A stretch of 22,443 bases of DNA from assembly GCA_002441465.1 (NCBI GenBank), contig DJWE01000101.1:268-22710 (forward strand), in the 5' to 3' direction. Shown here piece by piece: positions 6,014-14,029 of this stretch (the stretch's first letter is position 1; each line of letters opens with the position of its first letter). Position numbers and translations under genes: made by a program. The stretch is from Propionibacteriaceae bacterium UBA6238. GTDB taxonomy: Bacteria; Actinomycetota; Actinomycetes; Propionibacteriales; Propionibacteriaceae. Under the pieces are notes generated by a model. The model made no database searches. It saw only the letters and a program-made list of their open reading frames with translations, and was not told the DNA's origin.

Positions 6014-7746
6014 ATCAAAACGGGGACAGGTACTTTTCCGTCAGGCAGGCTTCGCTGAACGGAAAAGTACCTGTCCCCTTTTCGTTCAGGTCCGGGGGAC
6101 ACCACGGGGTCGGTGGCAGCCCCTGGGCCTGGGCGGCGGCCGCGGCGCTGCCGATTGCCTTCCTGGCCGTCTTCTTCGTCTGGCCGGTCACCGCGCTGGT
6201 CGCGCGCGGATTCGTGGTGGACGGACGCTGGTCGCTGGCCGGCGTCCAGGAGGTCCTCGCCGCTCCGCGCACCTGGCGGATCCTCACCCAGACCTTCGCT
6301 CAAGCGGTGCTGGGCACCCTCGGGTCGGTGCTGCTCGGCGTCCCCGGCGCCTACGTGCTGTACCGCTGCACGTTCCCCGGACGCCGGCTGGCGCGAGCGG
6401 TGGCGAGCGTTCCGTTCGTCCTGCCCACGGTCGTGGTCGGGGTGGCCTTCTCGGCCCTCTTCGCGCCCAGCGGCGCGCTCGGCGGCCTCGGCCTGCAGGA
6501 GTCCCTGGCCGGCATCGTGATCGCGCTGGTGTTCTTCAACTACTCGGTGGTGGTCAGAACGGTCGGCGCGCTGTGGTCCCGACTCGATCCGCGGGCCGAG
6601 GACGCCGCCCGCACCCTCGGCGCCGGCCGGATTCGTGTGCTGGCCACCGTCACCCTGCCCGCGCTGGCACCGGCGATCGCCTCGGCGGCAGCGCTGGTCT
6701 TCCTCTTCTGCGCCTCGGCGTTCGGGGTGGTGCTCGTGCTGGGCGGGCAAAGCTACGGGACGATCGAGACCGAGATCTGGTACCAGACCACCCAGCTTCT
6801 CGACCTGCCCGCGGCCGCGGCGCTGTCGATGCTGCAGCTCCTGGTCGTGAGCGTGTCCCTGATCCTCGCCGGCGCGGCCAGGACCCGCCAAGAACGAGCG
6901 CTGCGACTGTCGGGCAACCCGGTGGAGCGGCCGCTGCGGGGGTCCGACCTGCCGGCCGTCCTGCTCACCGGGACGGTCGTGCTGGGCCTGCTCGTGGCGC
7001 CGATGGTGTCGCTGGTGTGGCGTTCGTTCGCGACCGCGGACGGGCTCGGCCTGGCGAACTACGTCGCGCTGTCCGGTGATGCCGGGCAGTTCACGGTGAG
7101 CGTGTGGCAGGCCCTGGCGAACTCGCTGGCCACAGGGCTCGCCGCCACCGGGATCGCGGTCGGCCTCGGCCTCGGCGTCAGCTACGTGCTGTCCCGGCGT
7201 CCCGCGTCCGTGCCGGGTCGACGGGTGATGCGCACCGTGGACGCGGTGTTCATGCTTCCCCTGGGAGTGTCCGCGGTGACCGTGGGCTTCGGGTTCCTGA
7301 TCACGCTGAACCGTCCGCCGCTCGACCTGCGCTCAAGCTGGCTGCTGATCCCGATCGCCCAGGCAATGGTGGCGCTGCCCCTGGTCGTGCGGACGCTGCT
7401 GCCGACGTTGCGCGCGATCGACCCGAGACTGCACGAGGCCGCCGCCACCCTCGGCGCCGGCCCGGGTCGCGTCGTGGCCACGATCGACGCCCCGTTCGCG
7501 TTGCGCGGCCTCGGCCTGGCCGTGGGTTTCGCCTTCGCCACCAGCCTGGGCGAGTTCGGCGCCACCTCGTTCCTGGCCCGCCCCGACCGGCCGACGCTTC
7601 CGGTGGTGATCTTCCAGCTGATCGGACGCCCGGGCGCGGAGAACTTCGGTATGGCGATGGCGGCGTCGGTGTTGCTGGCGGTGCTGACCGCACTCGTGAT
7701 GGGGTTGGCCGAGTGGATCGGTCCGAGGCAGGTGAATCCGTGGTGA
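6010..7746 (+). CDS. thiP: Thiamine ABC transporter, fused two-domain permease
   Basis: A 578-residue membrane protein with two permease halves in one chain, the ThiP/FbpB arrangement. Each half carries an EAA loop that contacts the ATPase: EDAARTLGAGRIRVLATVTLP in the first and HEAAATLGAGPGRVVATIDAP in the second. Many hydrophobic segments are visible, beginning with AAAALPIAFLAVFFVWPVTA. The GTG at 6010 overlaps the thiB stop. The odd part is the N-terminus: a near-perfect palindrome (6022-6078) covers about codons 5-23, so residues such as GDRYFSVRQ and GKVPVPFSF come from repeat DNA. No other in-frame ATG or GTG occurs before codon 70 or so, past the first membrane segment, so this start is probably real. 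Confidence 0.92.
   Translation: MNQNGDRYFSVRQASLNGKVPVPFSFRSGGHHGVGGSPWAWAAAAALPIAFLAVFFVWPVTALVARGFVVDGRWSLAGVQEVLAAPRTWRILTQTFAQAVLGTLGSVLLGVPGAYVLYRCTFPGRRLARAVASVPFVLPTVVVGVAFSALFAPSGALGGLGLQESLAGIVIALVFFNYSVVVRTVGALWSRLDPRAEDAARTLGAGRIRVLATVTLPALAPAIASAAALVFLFCASAFGVVLVLGGQSYGTIETEIWYQTTQLLDLPAAAALSMLQLLVVSVSLILAGAARTRQERALRLSGNPVERPLRGSDLPAVLLTGTVVLGLLVAPMVSLVWRSFATADGLGLANYVALSGDAGQFTVSVWQALANSLATGLAATGIAVGLGLGVSYVLSRRPASVPGRRVMRTVDAVFMLPLGVSAVTVGFGFLITLNRPPLDLRSSWLLIPIAQAMVALPLVVRTLLPTLRAIDPRLHEAAATLGAGPGRVVATIDAPFALRGLGLAVGFAFATSLGEFGATSFLARPDRPTLPVVIFQLIGRPGAENFGMAMAASVLLAVLTALVMGLAEWIGPRQVNPW
6017..6082. repeat. Palindromic element inside the 5' end of thiP (second repeat family)
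   Basis: Bases 6022-6041 and 6059-6078 are exact 20-base reverse complements (GGGGACAGGTACTTTTCCGT on the left) with a 17-base loop, flanked by AAAA(C) on the left and TTTT on the right. The flanked element is 66 bases, a whole number of codons. It differs in sequence from the other dispersed family except for the GGGGAC start. It lies entirely within translated sequence immediately after the thiP start. Confidence 0.9.
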
Positions 7747-8795
7747 GTGAACCCGGTGACGGCGGGCTCGCCGTCCGCGACGCGGTCGTCCGCTACGGGC
7801 CCGGCTCCGGTGCCGAACGTGCGGCGCGAGGGTCACGAACCGTGGTCGCCGTCGACGGCGTGTCGATCGACGTCGCGCCCGGCGAGGTGGTGGCGGTGCT
7901 CGGCGCGTCCGGCTCGGGCAAGTCGTCGCTGCTGCGCGCGGTGGCGGGCTTGGAGCCGCTCGCCGGCGGCTCGGTCAGCTGGGCCGGGACCGACCTCGCC
8001 GGCGTGCCCGTGCACAAGCGCGGCTTCGTGGTGATGTTCCAGGACGGACAGTTGTTCCCGCACCTGTCCGTGGCAGGCAACGTCGGCTATGCGCTCGCGG
8101 GGAGGCCGCGCCGCGAGCGGGAGCGGCGGGTGGTCGAACTGCTCGATCTGGTCGGGCTGTCCGGCTACGGCTCGCGTCCGGTGACTGCGCTCTCCGGGGG
8201 GCAGGCGCAGCGGGTGGCACTGGCCCGTTCGCTCGCCGCCGACCCTCGGCTGCTGCTCCTGGACGAGCCGCTATCGGCGCTGGACCGGGGGCTGCGCGAG
8301 CACCTCGTCGGGGTGCTGGAGGAGACCCTGCGCGCAGCCGGAGTGCCCGCGCTGTACGTGACCCACGACCAGGACGAGGCGTTCGCGATCGCCGACCGGG
8401 TCGCCGTCCTCGCCGAGGGCCGGCTGCTGCAGGTCGACCCTCCGTCCACGCTGTGGCGACATCCCGCGAACCGGGACGTCGCGGCCTTTCTCGGCTACGG
8501 GCCATTCCTGGACGCCGCGGCCGCGGCCGCGCTGGGCTGGGACGGTGCCCGCGGCCTGGTCGGGGTCGGCCCGGACGGGCTCGTCGTCGACCCCGAGGGC
8601 ACGGACGTGCCGGTGTTGGCCGGACAGGCCCGTCGCGGCGGCAGCGAGTTCACCGTCCGGCTTCCCGACGGGTCGGACGCGAAGCTGCGCACCACCGACA
8701 CCACGGCGCACCGAGGCCTCCCCACGACCCTGCCGGTGCGTCTTGATCCGGCCGGTTGCGTACTGCTGACCTCCGCCGGCCACCTTGATTCGTGA
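7743..8795 (+). CDS. thiQ: Thiamine ABC transporter, ATP-binding protein
   Basis: A 350-residue ABC ATPase that powers the ThiBP importer at the inner face of the membrane. Walker A is GASGSGKSS (residues 54-62), the Q-loop lies in VVMFQDGQLFPHLSV, the signature is LSGGQAQR, Walker B is RLLLLDEPLSALDR, and VTHDQDEAF holds the switch His. About 130 residues beyond the ATPase core form a C-terminal extension that ends in a possible TOBE-like fold. The GTG at 7743 overlaps the thiP stop (GTGA). GTG at 7740 is the alternative, one codon longer. It ends the operon, and a small hairpin follows. Confidence 0.92.
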   Translation: MSEPGDGGLAVRDAVVRYGPGSGAERAARGSRTVVAVDGVSIDVAPGEVVAVLGASGSGKSSLLRAVAGLEPLAGGSVSWAGTDLAGVPVHKRGFVVMFQDGQLFPHLSVAGNVGYALAGRPRRERERRVVELLDLVGLSGYGSRPVTALSGGQAQRVALARSLAADPRLLLLDEPLSALDRGLREHLVGVLEETLRAAGVPALYVTHDQDEAFAIADRVAVLAEGRLLQVDPPSTLWRHPANRDVAAFLGYGPFLDAAAAAALGWDGARGLVGVGPDGLVVDPEGTDVPVLAGQARRGGSEFTVRLPDGSDAKLRTTDTTAHRGLPTTLPVRLDPAGCVLLTSAGHLDS

Positions 8796-8812
8796 TCGCT
8801 TCCGGATGACTT

Positions 8813-8827
8813 TCGGACGGCGTCCGA
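8813..8827 (+). terminator. Candidate terminator hairpin after thiQ
   Basis: TCGGAC (8813-8818) and GTCCGA (8822-8827) pair with a GGC loop, 18 bases after the thiQ stop. The stem is short and there is no T-tract, so this is only a weak candidate. Confidence 0.3.
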
Positions 8828-9118
8828 GCCCACGCCGAACGCGCCGCCCGGAATTCCCACAGGGCACCCGTCGGCGGTGATTGTTCGGCACTGGCCGGCG
8901 CAATCCAATTCGGCATTCCGCCGGATGTGGTATTCGTCCTCGTGCGGGTGCGGCCGCCGTGGGCCGGTGGGCCGGAGCGGGTGCGACACCGCTTGTCATC
9001 TGGGTCTTGCGACCGGTCATGCCGCGTCGTTCCGAGCCGGACGGGCCCACAGTCAGGGCCGGCCTCCCGTGGGTTCGTCGCCGGGCGGCGAGCTGGCGTC
9101 CACCGGCTGTCGACCCGA

Positions 9119-9156
9119 ATCGAACAATTCGATCGACATGCCTGTGGTAAACCACA
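9119..9156. promoter_or_regulatory. Two candidate operator palindromes upstream of the sugar transport operon
   Basis: ATCGAA-CAA-TTCGAT (9119-9133) and TGTGGT-AA-ACCACA (9143-9156) are each perfect 6-base inverted repeats, about 120-160 bases before the binding-protein gene and upstream of the likely -10. A sugar importer is commonly controlled by a LacI- or ROK-type repressor, but none is encoded in the window, and I cannot assign these sites to a family. Confidence 0.3.
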
Positions 9157-9277
9157 CGAATGGTGCGCAACTGGTTGTTTTGTGACCTTTTCGCAAGTAC
9201 TTCTTTGTTCGTATTGGTTGCGCTAGATTCCGGTTTCGGGTACCCGCGTTGAACCTTCCGAAGAAGAAAGGCATCAG

Positions 9278-10321
9278 ATGTTCCGCAAAATCGCAGGAGC
9301 GGTTGCGATCACCATCCCCTTCGTCCTCACCGCCTGTAGCTCGGGCGCGACCGCCCCGGCTGCCAGTGGCGGCGCCGGTGGCTCCGACGAGATCGTCGTC
9401 GGCCTGATCACCAAGACCGAGACCAACCCGTTCTTCGTCAAGATGAAGGAGGGCGCCCAGGCCAAAGCGGACGAGCTGGGCGCAAAGCTCCTCACCGGTG
9501 CGGGGGCGAAAGACGGTGACAACGAGGGCCAGGTGACGGCCATGGAGAACATGATCAATGCTGGCGCCAAAGGCATCCTGATCACTCCCAGTGACACCAA
9601 GGCGATCGTCCCGTCCATCCAGAAGGCGCGCGACAAGGGCATCGTCGTGATCGCCCTCGATACGGCCACCGATCCACAGGACGCCTCGGACGCACTGTTC
9701 GCGACCGACAACTTCAAGGCCGGCCTGCTGATCGGCGGATGGGCGAAGGCGGCCTTCGCCGGCAAGACCCCGGTGATCGCGACGCTCGACCTGCAGCCCG
9801 GAATCACCGTGGGCGCGCAGCGTCACAACGGCTTCCTGCAGGGCATGGGCCTGGTCTCCGATGTCGCCAGCGACTCCACCGACCTGGCGACCAGCAAGGA
9901 GGTCGTGTGTTCCCAGGACACCCACGGTGACCAGACCGAGGGCCAGACCGCGATGGAGAACTGCCTGAACGGCAATCCCGACATCAACCTCGTCTACACG
10001 ATCAACGAGCCCGCCGCGTTCGGCGCGTGGACGGCGCTGAAGAACGCGGGCAAGGAGAAGGACGTGACCATCGTGTCGGTGGACGGCGGCTGCCAGGGCG
10101 TCCAGGGCGTCACGGACGGCAAGATCGCCGCGACCTCGCAGCAGTACCCGCTGAAGATGGCCTCGCTCGGCGTCGAGGCGATCGTGAAGTACGCCAAGGA
10201 CGGCACGAAGCCCTCCGGCTACACCGACACCGGCGTGACCCTGATCACCGACCAGGCGCAGAGCGGAGTCGACAGCAAGGACTCCACGTTCGGCGCAGCC
10301 AACTGCTGGGGCAACAAGTAA
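9278..10321 (+). CDS. frcB: Fructose-type sugar ABC transporter, substrate-binding lipoprotein
   Basis: A 347-residue periplasmic-binding-protein type I (RbsB-like) lipoprotein. The signal peptide ends in LTAC with Cys20, followed by an Ala/Gly/Ser linker. The mature part begins IVVGLITKTETNPFFVKMKEG and contains GAKGILITPSDTKAIVP, ALDTATDP, FATDNFKAG and VDGGCQGVQGV, a pattern I associate with FrcB, the fructose-binding protein of the Sinorhizobium frcBCAK system. The order of the three following genes (permease, ATPase, P-loop kinase) matches that operon and strengthens the call. The ATG at 9278 is preceded by GAAGAAAGG. Ribose, mannose or another simple sugar remains possible. Confidence 0.88.
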   Translation: MFRKIAGAVAITIPFVLTACSSGATAPAASGGAGGSDEIVVGLITKTETNPFFVKMKEGAQAKADELGAKLLTGAGAKDGDNEGQVTAMENMINAGAKGILITPSDTKAIVPSIQKARDKGIVVIALDTATDPQDASDALFATDNFKAGLLIGGWAKAAFAGKTPVIATLDLQPGITVGAQRHNGFLQGMGLVSDVASDSTDLATSKEVVCSQDTHGDQTEGQTAMENCLNGNPDINLVYTINEPAAFGAWTALKNAGKEKDVTIVSVDGGCQGVQGVTDGKIAATSQQYPLKMASLGVEAIVKYAKDGTKPSGYTDTGVTLITDQAQSGVDSKDSTFGAANCWGNK

Positions 10322-10338
10322 CCCGATGAGTCGCGGAC

Positions 10339-10368
10339 GGCGGCGGCCCCGACCGGGTCGCCGCCGCC
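10339..10368 (+). promoter_or_regulatory. GC-rich hairpin between frcB and frcC
   Basis: GGCGGCGGC (10339-10347) and GCCGCCGCC (10360-10368) form a 9-bp stem 17 bases after the frcB stop. The loop could pair further (CCC with GGG). Such intercistronic stems often protect the upstream binding-protein message or partly attenuate downstream transcription, giving more binding protein than permease. That role is inferred here. Confidence 0.45.
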
Positions 10369-10395
10369 ACGACGAGGAAAGGCAACGACATTCCC

Positions 10396-11376
10396 ATGAG
10401 CTCAGTGCAGAGCCCGACGGTCGGGCGTCCCGGCCTCGCGAAGATGCTGCTCGCGTCCCCCATTCTCGGCCCGGTGGCCGCCCTGCTGATGGCGACCATC
10501 TTCTTCTCGGTGATGAGTCCCCGATTCCTGACCGGTACCACCTTCTCGCTGATCCTGCAGCAGGTGATGGTGGTCGGCGTGCTGGCGATCGGGCAGACCC
10601 TGGTCATCATCACCACCGGCATCGACTTGTCCTGTGGCATGTTGATGGCGTTCTCCGGCGTCTTGATGGCCAGTTTCGCCGCGCAGAAGGGCATGAACCC
10701 GTTCCTGTCGATCCTGCTCGGCATCGCGATCGCGGCCCTGTTCGGCCTGCTCAACGGCGGCCTGGTCACCGGGGTGGGGCTGCCGGCGTTCATCGTGACG
10801 CTGGGCACGATGAACATCGCCTACGCGCTCACCCGGATCTACACCACCTCCACCATCACCGGGCTGCCCGATGAGCTCACCTTCTTCGGCCAGACCTTCA
10901 CCGTGGCCGGCACCGACATCGCCACCGGAACCGTGCTGATGATCGTCTTGTACCTGATCACGTGGTTCGTGATGAAGTACACCGCGCCGGGACGCTCGGT
11001 GTACGCGGTGGGCGACAACATCGAGGCCGCCCGCCTGGCCGGCATCAACACCCGGCGGGTGCTGCTCGGCGTGTACACGGTCGCGGGCGTCGCCTACGGC
11101 ATCGCCGCGCTGCTGCAGGTGGCGCGCACCGGCGTGGGGGATCCCCAGGCCGGGCAGACCTCGAACCTGGACAGCATCACCGCGGTCGTGCTCGGCGGCA
11201 CCAGCTTGTTCGGCGGGCGCGGCAGCATCATTGGCACGCTGGTCGGCGTCCTGATCGTCGGCGTGTTCCGCACCGGCCTGCAGCTGATGGGCGTGGACTC
11301 CACCTACCAGGTGCTGATCACCGGAGCCCTGGTCATCGCCGCGGTGTCGGTCGACCAGCTGACCCACCGCAAGTGA
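10396..11376 (+). CDS. frcC: Fructose-type sugar ABC transporter, permease
   Basis: A 326-residue integral membrane protein of the BPD_transp_2 (RbsC-like) family. Long hydrophobic stretches run almost the full length, starting near residue 23. Family signatures include IITTGIDLSCG (about 71-81), NGGLVTGVGLPAFIVTLGTMN (about 120-140), VYAVGDNIEAARLAGIN and VVLGGTSLFGGRGSIIGTLVG. It should form the membrane channel with FrcA as ATPase and FrcB as receptor. The ATG at 10396 is rather far (about 14 bases) from the nearest purine-rich site, GAGGAAAGG; no better start is apparent. It ends 9 bases before the ATPase ATG. Confidence 0.9.
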   Translation: MSSVQSPTVGRPGLAKMLLASPILGPVAALLMATIFFSVMSPRFLTGTTFSLILQQVMVVGVLAIGQTLVIITTGIDLSCGMLMAFSGVLMASFAAQKGMNPFLSILLGIAIAALFGLLNGGLVTGVGLPAFIVTLGTMNIAYALTRIYTTSTITGLPDELTFFGQTFTVAGTDIATGTVLMIVLYLITWFVMKYTAPGRSVYAVGDNIEAARLAGINTRRVLLGVYTVAGVAYGIAALLQVARTGVGDPQAGQTSNLDSITAVVLGGTSLFGGRGSIIGTLVGVLIVGVFRTGLQLMGVDSTYQVLITGALVIAAVSVDQLTHRK

Positions 11377-11385
11377 GGTGCCGTG

Positions 11386-12903
11386 ATGAGTGAACAGGCC
11401 ACCGGACGGGTGCTCCTCCAGATGCGTGACATCGGCAAGTCGTTCCCCGGCGTGAAGGCGCTGGAGGGGGTCAGCCTGTCCGTCCGCGAGGGCCAGGTGC
11501 ACGCACTGCTGGGCGAGAACGGGGCGGGCAAGTCGACACTGATCAAGATCCTGTCCGGGGCGTACACCCGGGACGAGGGCGAGATCCGCTTCGACGGCAA
11601 GCCGGTCGACATCCGCACCCCCGCGGACGCCGAGCGCCTCGGCATCTCGACGATCTACCAGGAGTTCAACCTCACCCCGAACATGACGATCGCGGAGAAC
11701 ATCTTCCTCGGCCACCTGCCGACCAGGGTCGGGCGGATCGACTGGGGCGCGGTGCGCACCCGCTCCAGGGAACTGCTCGCCAGCCTGGACGTCGACCTGG
11801 ATCCCGACACCATGACCGGGACGCTTTCGGTGGCCCAGCAGCAGATGGTCGAGATCGCCAAGGCGCTGAACCGGAACACCCGGATCCTGGTCATGGACGA
11901 GCCGTCCGCGGTGCTCGGCGAGCGGGACATCGAGAACCTCTTCGCCGTGGTCCGGCGCCTGCAGGCGTCCGGGATCGGGATCGTGTACATCTCGCACCGG
12001 CTGAAGGAGATCTTCGAACTCGCCGACGAGGTCACAGTGCTCAAGGACGGCCGTTACGTCGACACCCGCAACGTTGCGGACGTGGGCATGGACGACCTGG
12101 TCAAGCTGATGATCGGGCGCGACCTGGCCGACGTCTACCCCGGCCGTCGTGGTGAACCCGGCGACGTGGTGCTGGAGGTGAGTCATCTGGCCCAGGCCCA
12201 CCTGGCGAAGGACGTGTCGTTCACGGTGCGGGCCGGTGAGATCGTCGGCTTCGCCGGCATCACCGGGTCGGGACGCACCGAGGTGGCGCGGGTGGTCTTC
12301 GGTGCCGACCGGGCCACGTCCGGAGAGATGACGCTGTTCGGCAAGCCGTACCGGCCGAGATCGCCGCGGGACGCGATCAACCACGGCGTCGCGCTCGTCA
12401 CCGAGGATCGCAAGCGGCAAGGGTTGCTGCTGAAGCTTCAGGTGTACTTCAACACCACCGTGGCCGGGCTGGACCGGCTGACCTCGCTCGGTATCCTGCG
12501 GCTCAAGGCTGAGCAGACGCTGGTGCGGAGCTGGATCGAGAACCTGCGGATCAAGACGCCCTCGCCGCAGTTCATGGTGGTGAACATGAGCGGGGGAAAC
12601 CAGCAGAAGGTCGTGCTGGCGCGCTGGTTGAGCCTCGGCATCAAGGTGTTCATCATGGACGAGCCGACCCGCGGCATCGACGTGGGCAGCAAGGCCGAGA
12701 TCTACCAGATCATGTCCGACCTGGCCGACCAGGGCGTGGCCATCATCATGATCTCCTCGGAGCTGCCCGAGGTGCTCGGGATGAGCGACCGGGTGATGGT
12801 GATGCGGGAAGGGCGGATCGTGAAGGAACTGAGCCGTGCGGAGGCGTCGGAGGAGGTCGTGATGCAGTACGCGGTGGGGCACGAGGAGGTGGTCGCGGGG
12901 TGA
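11386..12903 (+). CDS. frcA: Fructose-type sugar ABC transporter, double ATP-binding protein
   Basis: A 505-residue ATPase with two fused ABC domains, as in RbsA and other simple-sugar importers. The first domain has Walker A GENGAGKST (residues 43-51), signature LSVAQQQM and Walker B ILVMDEPS. The second has a degenerate Walker A GITGSGRTE, signature NMSGGNQQKV, Walker B VFIMDEPTRGIDVGSK and the ELPEVLGMSDRV segment. The weak second P-loop is normal for this family. The ATG at 11386 lies 5 bases after GAGGTG; a GTG directly before it is an equal alternative. The stop overlaps the next gene's GTG (GTGA). Confidence 0.93.
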   Translation: MSEQATGRVLLQMRDIGKSFPGVKALEGVSLSVREGQVHALLGENGAGKSTLIKILSGAYTRDEGEIRFDGKPVDIRTPADAERLGISTIYQEFNLTPNMTIAENIFLGHLPTRVGRIDWGAVRTRSRELLASLDVDLDPDTMTGTLSVAQQQMVEIAKALNRNTRILVMDEPSAVLGERDIENLFAVVRRLQASGIGIVYISHRLKEIFELADEVTVLKDGRYVDTRNVADVGMDDLVKLMIGRDLADVYPGRRGEPGDVVLEVSHLAQAHLAKDVSFTVRAGEIVGFAGITGSGRTEVARVVFGADRATSGEMTLFGKPYRPRSPRDAINHGVALVTEDRKRQGLLLKLQVYFNTTVAGLDRLTSLGILRLKAEQTLVRSWIENLRIKTPSPQFMVVNMSGGNQQKVVLARWLSLGIKVFIMDEPTRGIDVGSKAEIYQIMSDLADQGVAIIMISSELPEVLGMSDRVMVMREGRIVKELSRAEASEEVVMQYAVGHEEVVAG

Positions 12904-13556
12904 GTCCCGAGCCGCTGCCGGTGGATCTGCCGGCGCTGGCCGCCCGGCTGTGGGCCCGGGCGGCTTCGGCGTCCCGCGTGATCGTGGGGCTGTGCGGCGC
13001 GCCTGGCGCCGGCAAGTCGACCCTGGCCGGACTGCTGGTCGAGGAGCTGAATCGGGACGCCCCCGGCTCGGCCGTGGCGGTGCCGATGGATGGCTTCCAC
13101 CTGGCCGCGTCCGTGATTGCCGCCGACGAGCGGGCCGGCCGGCGCGGTGCCCCGGACACCTTCGATCCGGACGGTTACGCCGCGCTGCTGGGCCGGCTGC
13201 GGCAGCGCCGCGAGGACGTCGTCTACGCCCCGGAGTACCGGCGCGAGCTCGAGGATCCGGTGGCGGGTGCGATCGCGGTGCCGCGGGGGTGCCCGGTGAT
13301 CGTCACCGAGGGCAACTACCTGCTGCACCCCGATCCGGCCTGGCGGCGGGTGCGCGACCAGCTGGACGAGGTGTGGTTCGTCGAGGCACCCAGCGAGGAA
13401 CTCCGGGTCCGCCGGCTGATCGAGCGCCACGAGCGCTTCGGCAAGGACCCCGACCACGCCCGGCGACACGCCTTCGGCTCCGACGAGCGCAACGCCGCGT
13501 TGGTCGCCACCCACCGGGACGGCGCGGACGTCGTCCTGCGCTGGCCCGCCTGGTAG
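12900..13556 (+). CDS. frcK: P-loop kinase of the FrcK / nucleoside-kinase-like family
   Basis: A 218-residue single-domain kinase of the uridine kinase/pantothenate kinase-like group. It shows Walker A GAPGAGKST (residues 33-41), the substrate-side motif VPMDGFHL, RGAPDTFDPDGY, ELEDPVAGAI and TEGNYLL, then an Arg-rich lid (RVRRLIERHERFGKD). The GTG start overlaps the frcA stop, so it is the last gene of the transporter operon. FrcK of Sinorhizobium holds the same position. A role in phosphorylating the imported sugar is often suggested, but the true substrate is uncertain and a nucleoside or other small molecule is possible. Confidence 0.85.
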   Translation: MSPEPLPVDLPALAARLWARAASASRVIVGLCGAPGAGKSTLAGLLVEELNRDAPGSAVAVPMDGFHLAASVIAADERAGRRGAPDTFDPDGYAALLGRLRQRREDVVYAPEYRRELEDPVAGAIAVPRGCPVIVTEGNYLLHPDPAWRRVRDQLDEVWFVEAPSEELRVRRLIERHERFGKDPDHARRHAFGSDERNAALVATHRDGADVVLRWPAW

Positions 13557-13599
13557 CGGCCCCGCGCCGGGCGTCGCGCACGTAGGCGCCCCACCCACG

Positions 13600-13658
13600 G
13601 AGCCGGGAGCCGGCTCAGCCGCCCGCCGTGTCGGCGCCGGCTCAGGCCTGAGCGGCGC
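13600..13658. terminator. Candidate bidirectional terminator between frcK and the NifX-like gene
   Basis: Two GC-rich hairpins lie between convergent genes. GAGCCGG/CCGGCTC (13600-13606 and 13610-13616) has a 3-base loop. GCGCC-G-GCTCAGGCCTGAGC-GGCGC (13634-13658) is a palindrome with one bulged base and overlaps the stop codon of the minus-strand gene. Neither has a T-tract, which is common in high-GC actinobacteria. The position supports termination, but the function is inferred. Confidence 0.4.
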
Positions 13659-13980
13659 TCACCGCGGCGACGACGGACGCCTGCGCGTCGCCGGCGCTCG
13701 CGGACAGCATGGGGATGTCCATCGCGCGCAGGACGCGCTGCATGCCCTCACCCATGTGGTCGACCACGACGGCCTGGATGCCCTGCTCGGTGAGGAATTT
13801 CACGATCCGGGCGTGGTGCGAGCCGTGGGTGCTCTCGTCGTGAGAGACGTCCCAGCCGACCTCGTGGATCTGCCAGGCGCGGACCTGCCCGTCCTCGACG
13901 TCGGCGACGCCGATCCAGTGGGCTTTGCCCCAGGCGGCGGCGGAGAGTCCTGCTTCGGTGACGGGCGTGGCGACGATCAC
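13642..13980 (-). CDS. NifB/NifX-family (FeMo-cofactor-binding-domain) protein
   Basis: A 112-residue protein matching the dinitrogenase iron-molybdenum cofactor-binding fold. VIVATPVTEAGLSAAAWGKA begins the domain, HDESTHGSHHARIVKFL is a His-rich stretch, and AVVVDHMGEGMQRVL and GIPML-like (DIPMLSAS) segments follow. Family members bind iron-sulfur or iron-molybdenum clusters, but many bacteria without nitrogenase carry orphan copies of unknown role. No nif structural genes are visible here. The start is GTG at 13980, preceded by GAAGGAGC at a 4-5 base spacing. A longer open frame running to 14103 crosses into the divergent reductase gene and is rejected. The gene is divergent from the aldo/keto reductase. 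Confidence 0.82.
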   Translation of the reverse strand: MIVATPVTEAGLSAAAWGKAHWIGVADVEDGQVRAWQIHEVGWDVSHDESTHGSHHARIVKFLTEQGIQAVVVDHMGEGMQRVLRAMDIPMLSASAGDAQASVVAAVSAAQA

Positions 13981-14029
13981 GGTTGCTCCTTCGTGGACGA
14001 TCAGGTGCAGCCACATGGTAGGCCGCGCC

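Larger units (their letters stand above)
8796..9277. other. 482-base intergenic region between the thiamine and sugar transport operons
   Basis: No credible gene is seen; the short open frames here match nothing I recognise and overlap each other. A small hairpin lies at the left end (8813-8827). From about 9115 the base composition becomes AT-richer and holds two small palindromes (9119-9133 and 9143-9156) and a plausible -10 TAGATT at 9224-9229 (with a poor -35, TTCTTT, 17 bases before). This looks like the control region of the sugar operon. Confidence 0.6.

Noticed and set aside
8877..9185. Small gene of about 100 codons between thiQ and frcB
   Set aside because: Three overlapping frames of similar length are open here, none has a ribosome site or a recognisable product, and the region has the look of a control region.
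9181..9196. Possible CRP/GlxR site (TGTGA followed by TCGCA) upstream of frcB
   Set aside because: The half sites are 5 bases apart instead of 6 and the second is imperfect, so it does not meet the usual 16-base pattern.
10402..12882. An 826-codon open frame antisense to frcC and frcA
   Set aside because: It is a shadow produced by high GC at third codon positions of the real genes. Its His/Gln/Asp-rich composition has no recognisable domain.
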